From assembly GCA_030998015.1 (NCBI GenBank), contig JARWMV010000238.1, forward strand, positions 248,001 to 312,000: a stretch of DNA of 64,000 nt, given 5' to 3'. Below are positions 55,646 through 64,000 of this stretch, in pieces. This DNA is from Ceratorhiza oryzae-sativae (lineage: Eukaryota; Basidiomycota; Agaricomycetes; Cantharellales; Ceratobasidiaceae). Within the stretch, counting starts at the first letter, position 1. Each line of letters begins with the position of its first letter. The position numbers and the translations under genes were made by a program. Below the pieces are notes generated by a model, which was given only the letters and a program-made list of their open reading frames with translations, was not told the DNA's origin and did no database searches.

Positions 55646-56105
55646 TTAGTCGAAGAGACCGAAGCCCATATCCTCGTCGGACTCCTCCTGCCAAACGCAA
55701 AAAAAAAATCAGTCGCTATCAGGATAGGCCAACGTGAACTACGAACCTTCTCCTCTTCCTTCTTCTCTTCCTCCTTCGCGGCAGGAGCAGCGCCACCAGC
55801 AGCAGCGGCAGCAGCAGGGGCACCACCGCTGGCAACAGCTCCTCCACCAGAAGGCACAGAGGCAAGCTTGGAAGAGCCCTCGGAGATCAGCTGGGTTTGA
55901 CAGGTAGTGAGTGTTTGCCTAGTTGGATGTATAGAAATCGACATACAGCATTGATGTCCTTGCCCTCGAGCTCACTAAGCAGCTTGGATAGGCGGTCCTC
56001 GTCAATATCAACGCCACCGGCCCCGAGGACCTTCTTGATATCGTCGGCGCTGGGCGAAGCGTTTCCGCCGATTTGGAGAAGGAGGTACGCAGCAATGTAA
56101 CGCAT
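55646..56105 (-). CDS. RPP2: 60S acidic ribosomal protein P2
   Basis: P2 dimerises with P1 to form the ribosomal stalk that recruits translation GTPases. Exon 1 reads [20 protein letters not shown], then [20 protein letters not shown] and [13 protein letters not shown]. Exon 2 reads [20 protein letters not shown], a poly-Ala/Gly hinge, and [10 protein letters not shown]. Exon 3 gives the invariant stalk tail [11 protein letters not shown] and a stop at 55646-55648. About 114 residues, as expected. The MRYIAAYLL start separates P2 from P1. It is divergent from RPS15, 345 bp apart. Confidence 0.97.
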
Positions 56106-56450
56106 CTAGTAGCACATCAGACGAGTACTCGCGTGTGGCTGGCGTTGCTCACTTTGATTTAGTTCGTGAAGTGTAAACGGCAGCCACAAATCGCTGGGAA
56201 CGAGTTCAGTAGCTACCCTCAAGCCGTTCGACTGACCTACTTTTAATCCCTGCGGAAGACTTGAGGATTCTGTCGTTGAAAGAGAAAGTTGTCAACGGAT
56301 TTGACTCCGACAATGGATCTAGGTCACATCCGACGTGAAACTGACTAGGACCATTGCGAGTGGCCGGACGGAAGCAATCATCCGAGCGGATCTACGAGAG
56401 ACTTTGTCTACTTTCGACCTCGCCGACACCAACGACAAAACTACGCCAAA
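56106..56450. promoter_or_regulatory. Divergent ribosomal-protein promoter (P2 / RPS15)
   Basis: 345 bp between the starts of two ribosomal-protein genes. Such pairing would suit co-expression. No TATA box or known ribosomal-protein element was identified with confidence; a pyrimidine-rich stretch would be expected on each coding strand near transcription starts. Confidence 0.55.
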
Positions 56451-57288
56451 ATGGTTAGGAAAACGGGATGGGAACGCGTATGAAAGACGCTGATATGATA
56501 TCCCATAGTCTGACAATGAGGTGACCGACCCCCAACACGCAGCTGACCTCAAGAAGCGCCGCTCTTTCCGTACGTTCTCGTACCGAGGTGTCGAACTGGA
56601 GAAACTCCTGGACCTGAGCAACGAGGACGTGAGTAATCTATACGAATATTGCTGCACTGAACTTAATTATCGTTCCAGTTTGTCGAGGTACATTAGTTGG
56701 GATCCTGCGAAATGTTTGATTACTCATCCATCCATAGCTTGTCCATGCCCGTGCGCGCCGTCGCTTCCAGCGTGGTCTCAAGCGTCGCCCGATGGGTCTC
56801 ATCAAGAAGCTGAGGAAAGCCAAGAAGAATGCGCCGCCCAACGAAAAGCCAGAGGTGGTCAAGACCCACCTACGTGACATGATTATTGTCCCAGAAATGA
56901 TTGGTTCTGTCGTTGGTATCTACAACGGAAAGGTGAGCTCGGAGGATCGATTCTGGGGAACGGCCCATTGATTGTTTGACAGGTCTTCAACTCGGTCGAG
57001 ATCAAGCCCGAGATGACGGGTCATTACCTTGCAGAGTGTGAGTGCTGTCCTTATCAGTAAAGGGTGATGGTTTTACTAACATTGCCTAGTCTCCATCTCT
57101 TACAAGCCCGTCAAGCATGGTCGGCCTGGTATTGGTGCCACCCACTGTACGTGCTCTGAAAACTTGCCTTTTGCGCTTGGACTAATATAGTTTAAACTTT
57201 CAGCCTCCCGATTGTACGCACGGTCATTGCCATCCTTGTCTGCCGGTCTGCTCACGGATTTTTTGTTTGCAGCATCCCTCTCAAGTAA
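56451..57288 (+). CDS. RPS15: 40S ribosomal protein uS19 (RPS15)
   Basis: uS19 sits in the head of the small subunit near the decoding-site A-site tRNA. As in VMA10, the start codon (56451-56453) is split at once from the rest by an intron. Exons then read [40 protein letters not shown], a segment [100 protein letters not shown] and IGATHSSR. An intron at about 57208-57272 joins the final exon FIPLK and the stop at 57286-57288. The unspliced frame through that intron is not coding. All expected family blocks are present. Confidence 0.97.
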
Positions 57289-57478
57289 GGCTTCGGCGGG
57301 GTTTGGTTCTTTCGCACTTTGTATTACACATTGCATGCCAGTTTTCCTTCAGTTATGTGAATTTCTATGCGCGCAAGACATTAAAGGCCATGCATATACA
57401 GTGCATTCGCGAAGGTACAAAGATTCAGGAGAGCGAGTTCCAAACCAGAAACTATTAGAAACACAAATCACCTGGCAG

Positions 57479-60400
57479 CTACTTTTTGGACCCCTTGATC
57501 GATCTCCTGTTCTTTTTCTTGGTCGTCTGACCGGCGGCTTCGTCGTCCGCCCCGCGCTTCTTTGGCGCCGCGGTTGACTTCAGGGAAACCACGGTCGACA
57601 TATCTTTCCGCTTTGCTGGGTCCGCAAGTTTTGCAACGTGAGCTTCAGCCTGTGCCCAGTCAGCTGATGTGTAATCAATAGCATATCTGTTCACAGTGCT
57701 GTGTTATTAACCCTGTTCTGACACTGAACGGCCCCCGCCAACGTTTGCAATATGCTCACTTGGACAAATCCAATGCGTCAATCATTTCCCGCTGCGCCGC
57801 CCGCAATTGTTTCGTAGCCTCGTCCCCAGCCTCTTGCAATTCTTCTTCGATCGTCTGTGTGAGGGGTTGCCAGTTGGTTGCGTCCTTGCCCTTTTGTTGA
57901 ACATCTTGAGGATTTTCCGGTATATCTGCGCCAAGGGCCTCCTTGTGTAAACTTTGAAGCTTAGCGCAGATCTTGCGCACGGCCTTGACGAATAATGCAA
58001 GAGCTTGATTGATAGGGATGTCGAGCTCCGACTACACAGATACGGTTTAGTATATCCATGCCTGTGTACTTGATATTCACGAGGTATCTGACCTCAACTT
58101 CCTCAATCGTTTTGCGTTGCAGCCCGAGTGAGAGCATGATCGAACTCTGGATAGCATTGAGCTTTACATCCGGCCCGAGGCGTCGTGCGAAATACATCGT
58201 GGCCAGTGTCGGTAACAGATCGAGGATAACGTGATAGTCGATCAAATTATTGGCATAAGACTCGAGACGCTTAAGGTCGAATGGTGTGAGTAAGAAGTTG
58301 AGCTCCTGTAGGCCAATATCTTTTCCCCAGCAGGGCCATCAACTGATGGCTAAATAGCTTCGCACGACAGACTTACCTTGTGGAGCTCGGCCAGATCGTT
58401 GTTCTGTGTTTGAAACTGCTTCCAAGACGCTGAGAGCGGTAGAGGATCCGAACTCCCTGAACTGAAAAGACAGCAAAGACAGGAAACGCCTTCGGAAGTC
58501 TACACGCCGCATCAGTGGCAAAAGGACCTCAACTTCGAGTTAATCCGCACCTTGCGCAAACGCTCCCATCCAATTTTCTTCCCCTTCCTGTGCTTCCCCG
58601 AGACTCTTGAGCATCACGCAAGAATTCTCCCCCGTTAGGTCGCTGGATGTTTGTCGCAAGTAAAGAGGGCAGTATCCTGCCCGTTTCCAAAACCTGAGTA
58701 AATTCGGGGACAGTCCGTACGAGACACCAAGGTAGTCGAGCATCTCCGGTTTGCGCTGTGGGAGGCGCTGAAGGAGAGGGGGCATTTGTGTAGCAGAGCG
58801 TACCGCAATCTTGTCCGTCAAAAGAGTAGCATTCTAACGTAGGGTCCGTCAGCTCGCAAAACTGTGACTGACACAGGTATATCCGTACAGGGTCTATGCT
58901 CGGTCGGTATTCTTCCTCCTGGGCATTATCAGGCACTTCGTCCAGATTGAAATATTCGCCGTTGTAAAAGGATTCCAGCGCCTTTAGTGCCCTGCTCCCA
59001 TACCCCATCTACTTCTGCTATTAGAGATCGCACTCGGCCACTCAGTGGAGTACCAACTCACATTCGCATAATCTGGGTGTGTTGCAATTCTCACGATCCT
59101 CGCGCCAGACAGTTCCGCAAAGTTGTTATCTTGGAACTATTGTCATACAATGGTGTCAGCTTCATTACAATACCACGAGGGCGATCTACTCGCCTGCTGT
59201 GACATCAACCAGGGTATCAAGTCCCCACCACTCCTAATTCCACGGCTCAGACTCTCGAGTATAGCCCCCTTTGAAATGTTCCCCTCCAACGCAACCTGTA
59301 GCACGACCAAAGGGTCTGGCAGGGTCGTCTCATCGTCCTTGAGAGGGGGGAGCAACACGAATAGGTGATGCGCTGGAGCGTCGCTCATAAGCTGTAGGTC
59401 GTTTGGCGAGTTTTTGTAATGGCTCGAGACAAAGAGTGCCATCATACGCTGAAGGAAAACCTCTGATGCAGGATTGTAGCTGAACAGTGTGTCCCTATTC
59501 ACATAGAACAACTCGCACTGAGAAGGGTGTGGACACCCTGCACCACTAATCCCGCGCGATACGACGGTTGCGTCCAGGCACAATACCGCGTGGAGCCATT
59601 TCTCAATTTTGTCGCCGGCACCGTATCGAATGGGTGTGTCGAGTTTGATTTCGCGCAGTGTGCGGGCTTTGACCCCTGTGCTCATGGCTGCCTTTTTGGA
59701 TTTGGAAATTAAAGAACTGGCGTTGTCGTCCGTGGGTTTGGGTATTGTTGGTCGTGTGCTCTCGCGTAGTTGTTGAATCAGCTTGAGGGACAGAGACCTG
59801 CCTGTGCCCTCGTAGCCGTTGATAGTAGAGGCCATGAAGACGAGGTACGGCCCAAGGAGGTTGCGGACAAGGGGCAGCGGGATGGCTGCCGCCTCGTCAA
59901 TAATAACCAGTTCAGCCTGGCCGAGGACGTGCGCATCTTGTGGTTGTATATACTACTAGTAGGGTGAGCGTCGTTGATGGGCTAACACTTGGCAAACCAA
60001 CCTGGATAGTCTGACGATGCCCCTTAAACACGTTGACCCGGACTATAGCCTTGTTGAACTCTGGGTTTGTACTCTGCAGAATGTCATAATCCAAATGCTC
60101 TTCGTATCCTAGTGCATCCATCCCCTTGAAGATAAAGTCGAACAATGTCTTCAGATTTTCCGGGCTCGGACTTGTCACGAAGATATTCGAATAACCATGC
60201 GCCAAAGCTGCCGCAATAGCCATACCAAGCGCTGCGGATTTCCCCCGACCGCGCGCAGCCGTAAGTGTCACGGTAGATGATAATGTCTTCTCAGCAATAG
60301 CCTCAACAAAAGTCAATAATGCCTTTGCCTGCATGCACGGTCGTGAGTCGACAAGAGGTGCCAGGATGGAAACGTAGGAAAAGCTCACCTGGTCGGTAGT

Positions 60401-61377
60401 TTTGGCTAGCTTGATGAGGTCTCCAATAGGTTTGGTCTCCATTAAGCTCTCCTTTAGCTCGTTGAGTTCCGATTCGACCTGTTTCATTTTTCCTTTTTCC
60501 TCAGCTTCATCGATAGGCTCGATGTCCTTGCCTCGGGAAATGGGAAGCACGTTAAGTTCGTCGTCCAAGATGAGGCAGTCATCGCATGACGCAAGGGAGA
60601 GAATAAATCGCTCGTTGAAGCGGGCTATTACTGAGTCGTGGGATGAAGTACGGTATCGTGAATGTACGTCCTGCATGAATAGATTTATGCACCAGACTCA
60701 AATGAGTAGAGGAACAGCAACTTACCATAGTCATCGTATACAATTGCTTCAACGAGCTCATTGTCTTAAGCAACAATACGACCAAGCCGCCCCCTTCTAC
60801 AGTCTCGATAGTCCGTGCTAGTAGATTGGGCGTAATTGCCTCGAAGTCCTGCAGGACGCACATTCCGTACGTATTACCCAAAATTTTGTGAGATTCCTTG
60901 TAATACCTGTGGAAGAAGTGAGCTAACCAAAGAGTAGAGGCAAACGTATAGAACTCACGTATATCGAATATCTGTAACGGTGACGAATAGCTCGAACGGA
61001 TCTTGCTCATTCGCTTCCCGGATGCCCCGCTTGACATCTCGTTTGATTTTAGCTTCACGTTTCTTGCGATGGCTAAGTATCTGAAGTTGACGTATCTGTT
61101 CTGCAGATATTGGACTACACTCATACCTGGTGAAGCCAAGGTCCTTTTTGTAGCACCATAGTACAGAAGGGCGTGCAGAAACCCTGGCTTGAGATAGTAA
61201 GAAGTGCAAGTTTACGATCTACAGCCAGCGTCAGCTCAATGAGCCTATTTCCGGACGTACTCATGCACAGACCTGGTCTCGCCCTTTATCTCCAACTAGC
61301 ACGATAAAAGAGCGGTGGTTCTTTTTGACATTGTTGTTGATTAAGATTGGTATCCTGTTGTCCAGCTGTTTCCTCAT
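57479..61377 (-). CDS. KRE33: RNA cytidine acetyltransferase Kre33 / NAT10
   Basis: Kre33/NAT10 makes N4-acetylcytidine in 18S rRNA and, with Tan1, in tRNA-Ser/Leu, and is needed for small-subunit assembly in the nucleolus. The N-terminus MRKQLDNRIPILINNNVKKN continues HRSFIVLVGDKGRDQ, NLHFLLSQARVSARPSVLW, GNTYGMCVLQDFEAITPNLL and ARTIETVEGGGLVVLLLKTM. The RecD-like helicase part has Walker A TLTAARGRGKSAALG, SPSPENLKTLFDFIFKGMD, and IDEAAAIPLPLVRNLLGPYL. Then come FMASTINGYEGTGRSLSLKL, the GNAT region with MGYGSRALKALESFYNGEYF, and the Lys-rich nucleolar-type tail KKKNRRSIKGSKK, ending at 57479. About 1,000-1,030 residues. The start is fixed by match to the family N-terminus. Confidence 0.95.
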
Positions 61378-61688
61378 TGTAAGCGGTGGTGGCAAGAACA
61401 GGAAATTTGAGGTGAAATTCAGGTCGTTCCGTTATCTGGGTTGCACCGCCACCATGGTGATTGATATCGAGATCCTCAAGTAACGGACATAAATTCTTCT
61501 CCAAGTTGGAGATGGTAGTTGGCATCTGATTTGCGATGTTCACAGCAAGAGCGTTATACTGCTACAAAATATCACGATTTAAAAGAAATTCTTGGCAGTA
61601 GCATATGTGCAGTGCTTTAATTTGAGATAAGGGCAAGTTGATTGGGTGCAAGTCAACAACATATCAATAGACTATTTCATCTCGCAGC
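61378..61688. other. Intergenic region upstream of KRE33
   Basis: 311 bp between the KRE33 start and the stop of the complex I gene on the same strand. It should hold a 3' UTR and the KRE33 promoter. No motif was recognised. Confidence 0.55.
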
Positions 61689-62453
61689 TTATGACTTGGG
61701 CTGGTATTTTGCAGGATCGGTGCCATGGAAGGGATGTGCGACAAAGTTGAACCTGGTTGAATGGGGATCAAATTAGTAAACGAGCTTTGGCTGTCAGGAG
61801 GAGAAGCGAACCATGGAACAGCAGCTGTAATAGACGAAACAGTTGTAAGATAGCATTTATAAAGATTTGGGAGTACACTAACCAAATTTCAGCTGACTGT
61901 AAGCCGAGTTACGATGGGCGACTCCTTGAACAAACGGCGTCATGTCGGATTCGCCTGAAGGGTAAGGTAAATAAAGATAGATCTCTGGAGGACAACAGCA
62001 ACCTAGACATACCATATAAAGGCTTGCCAGCGGCAGCGCGCGCAGAGAGCTCCTTATAATCTGCTTCTGCTTCCTGAGCATTCTCTGACCAACCCCAGAA
62101 CCGCACTGGATATGCAAGTTAGGCCATTGCGCAGAGACCGAGCGCTTGTATTCGCTCACACGAAGATCGCTGATACGCTAGCAAGAAACCGCCTATTGCC
62201 CCAAGGAAAGTTACCATCTTGAGAGCGGGCCGCATTCGGTGTCCCGAGGGGTCGATGCGCTCTGGGTCTTGTTGAGAACAAGATAAAACAAATGAGAAAA
62301 GCGCTTGCCATATGCCAGAAGAGCAGCAGGGGCAGCTGCTGTTGCACCGCCCCAGACAGCATAATCGCTGGGACGGAAGTAGCGAACAACCCGTCCGAAC
62401 CGGGGATCGGCATCGATGAGGGGATACGGTGTAGAGACCTCTTTCAAAGGCAT
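61689..62453 (-). CDS. NADH:ubiquinone oxidoreductase (complex I) 21-kDa subunit, NUXM type
   Basis: A fungal accessory subunit of mitochondrial complex I. Exon 1 starts MPLKEVSTPYPLIDADPRFG, then RVVRYFRPSDYAVWGGATAA. Later exons read RMRPALKMVTFLGAIGGFLL, AYQRSSCRFWGWSENAQEAE, ADYKELSARAAAGKPLYGES and FVQGVAHRNSAYSQLKF. The last exon is NFVAHPFHGTDPAKYQPKS with a stop at 61689-61691. Two hydrophobic segments (after the SDYAVW block and around FLGAIGGFLLAYQ) should span the inner membrane. The last intron appears to use the weak donor GTTCGC, with a good CTAAT branch site and CCAG acceptor; reading straight through would give an unrelated tail to 61664. Divergent from the next gene by 150 bp. 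Confidence 0.85.
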
Positions 62454-62603
62454 TCTAACTTTCTTGATGAATAGTTGTTTATTTTATGCACTCGAATACA
62501 TACCTGGTACTACGCTTGCTGTGGACGGTGCGAGGGAGCGTCTCTGACACACGTGATCTGCGGGTAACAGTAACGTGTCTTCGTCGGCTTGAGGCGAACG
62601 ACC
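62454..62603. promoter_or_regulatory. Shared promoter between the complex I gene and the right-end gene
   Basis: 150 bp between start codons. Contains CACACGTGATC near 62548, an E-box-like CACGTG. Bidirectional use is inferred. Confidence 0.5.
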
Positions 62604-64000
62604 ATGGACGACGATCCCTGGGGAAATGCCTGGAGCTCGACGACCGAGACGAAAAGCACGGATGGCACCAAGCAGACCTCTGCATCTCTTGACGCCACCC
62701 CCACTTGGCCTGTTTCGTCTGTTCCAGCCCCCACCTTTTCCGACGCATGGGGTGTCTCGCCAGCCTGGGAAGCCACCGCCGTTGTCGGCGACCCTACTGG
62801 GGGCGGCTGGGGGTCTAGTCTAGAATACGACGAAGAAGTGCCTGCCCAAGAAGCCCCTACAATTGAGTCCACGGTCGAGATTGTTGCCGAACCGGAGGAA
62901 CAGGTAATAGAGGTACGAGTTTCATCACATTTCATGTATAATCTCTTTGTAACACGTTGAAGTCCTTAGTACCTGCATAGGCCGTCTTCACCATCCTATG
63001 GACAACACAACGAAATCCCACACAGCCCGTTGCCATCATCACCTCCTCCCGACGGCAGCCAGACAGCCGACTCACGCTCATCTGTCCGGAGCTCGGTTGA
63101 TGAGCCTCCTGTCACCCCGCGTGTTGTTCAAGTCATCCCCCCACCCGTCGCCTCTCCTGGAGCATTAGAGGATACATTCGGCGGGTTTGAGAGCGGAGAC
63201 AACACTGCGCTGGCGGTCGCTGGCACAGCCGAGGACCCATGGAGTCCCGGGCCAGACGATGTTACCTTTACATCGATACACGACGCTCCCACTGCAGGTG
63301 TCGACCCTTCTGAGAGTGGCGATGCTTGGGGCTCCACTTGGGCTGCAAAGCGTGAGGGAGAAGAGGAAACTCCAGCCGCAGATGAGTGGGAGATTGCACG
63401 CGCCAGAAAAGAAAGGCGGGATCGCAAGATTGTAAGCACAGCACAGTCAATTCCTACAACTAGTTTTCTCAATGATAGCATCTCTGAAGGCTCCTGAAGT
63501 TCTCTCAGGCTATCTGACAACATGGGAAGCAGCCGTAACTGCGATTTGGCCGGATGCACCACCGCCTCGTAGCGAGCCAACTACTGAATGGCGGGCACCT
63601 TTAGAGGATATATCCGAATTGTAAGTCTTGATTCTTCACATTGCATCCGACTGATATGATTTTTGCAGGCAAACATTGCGCAAAGTATATCGTCTCCCCG
63701 CAATGACGACAACATTATCCTCTCCCCCGCCAATCTTATCGCCGCTCCCTCCTTATTCTTCAACACAGATATTCACGCGCCAACGTGCGGCTCTTAAGGC
63801 GACTCGCATTTCAGCAGTCGCGCAACTTAGTCCCTTCGCCCACCTCACATCTACGCGATCCATTCAAGCTTCCCATCGCCTCTCTTCCAAAGTTAGCATT
63901 AGTACAACTAGGTCTTCTCTCGATTTTGGAAGCGATGTTGTCGGGGTAGGGTGGGCCTGGGCTCACGACGAAAAAAAGAAACCTGAACCTACGCCAGTTC
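62604..64000 (+). CDS. Unknown Trp/Gly/Asp-rich protein (3' end outside window)
   Basis: I do not recognise this protein. It starts MDDDPWGNAWSSTTETKSTD in a good context (CGACCATGG). The N-terminal half is disordered and repeats short acidic tryptophan motifs: DPWGNAW, FSDAWG, GGGWGSS, EDPWSP, GDAWGSTWAAK. A more structured segment reads DEWEIARARKERRDRKI, then across an intron SLKAPEVLSGYLTTWEAAV, TAIWPDAPPPRSE, and after another intron LQTLRKVYRLPAM. The tail is Ser/Thr/Pro-rich, and GSDVVGVGWAWAHDEKKKPE lies at the window edge. The DPW and W-acidic repeats look like short linear motifs that bind trafficking adaptors, but no function can be assigned. Truncated by the window. Confidence 0.6.

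Noticed and set aside
57200..57577. Read-through C-terminus of RPS15 and downstream plus-strand frame
   Set aside because: Splicing at 57208/57272 gives the conserved SSRFIPLK ending; the rest is intron and antisense of KRE33.
1..64000. tRNA, rRNA, snoRNA, CRISPR or prokaryotic operon features
   Set aside because: No cloverleaf with a B-box, no rRNA stretch, no direct-repeat array and no ribosome-binding sites were seen; box C/D-like fragments in ribosomal-gene introns were too weak to call.
1..64000. A secondary-metabolite or defence gene cluster around the Zn2Cys6 factor
   Set aside because: The factor's neighbours are V-ATPase G, ribosomal proteins and symplekin; no biosynthetic enzymes, transporters or toxin-like genes accompany it.

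Overview
This is a eukaryotic, fungal window. Nearly every gene is broken by many short introns of about 45-70 nt (GT..AG, CTNA-type branch sites), and the proteins look most like those of Agaricomycete basidiomycetes. A Rhizoctonia/Ceratobasidium-like genome is possible, but I cannot fix the genus from sequence alone. I see no plasmid, phage, CRISPR array or intact transposon. It reads as a gene-dense chromosomal core of about 26 genes, most of them housekeeping genes. Coordinates of multi-exon genes run from start codon to stop codon and include introns.

Layout, left to right. 1-7.2 kb: an open-ended exon, a Suz12-like Polycomb (PRC2) subunit, the ERV1 sulfhydryl oxidase, the proteasome ATPase RPT4, and PAF1. 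7.4-16.1 kb: exocyst SEC6, glutamine-dependent NAD synthetase QNS1, and argininosuccinate synthase ARG1 with a Gcn4/CREB-type palindrome in its promoter. 16.5-25 kb: a MYND-finger protein, the SF3b subunit PHF5A/Rds3, and a PB1 protein with about five ZZ zinc fingers. 25-37 kb: SEC1, spliceosome-disassembly factor TFIP11/Ntr1, a TFIIIC90-type subunit, an acidic unknown protein, and SFH5. 37-49 kb: AP180 (YAP1801-like), a small Cbp6-like mitochondrial protein, the histone chaperone NASP, symplekin, and V-ATPase subunit G. 49.5-64 kb: a Zn2Cys6 transcription factor, a 3.2-kb stretch without a recognisable gene, ribosomal proteins P2 and uS19/RPS15, the RNA cytidine acetyltransferase KRE33/NAT10, the complex I 21-kDa subunit, and the 5' part of an unknown protein.

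Organisation. Strands alternate almost gene by gene. Six divergent pairs share 106-160 bp between start codons, and two convergent pairs are only 31 and 43 bp apart. The genes do not form one pathway. Themes recur: secretion and membrane traffic (SEC6, SEC1, AP180, SFH5), RNA-polymerase and RNA processing (PAF1, PHF5A, TFIP11, symplekin, TFIIIC, NAT10), and mitochondrial biogenesis (ERV1, Cbp6-like, complex I 21 kDa).

Quality caveat. At least eight strongly conserved genes carry single-base frame breaks, mostly one base missing from a short run. RPT4 alone has three. The simplest reading is uncorrected sequencing or assembly indels, not pseudogenes. No previously undescribed multi-gene system could be demonstrated. 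The best leads are the PRC2 subunit, the PB1-multi-ZZ protein without a visible FW domain, the kinase-site array in AP180, and the stop/start abutment before SFH5.
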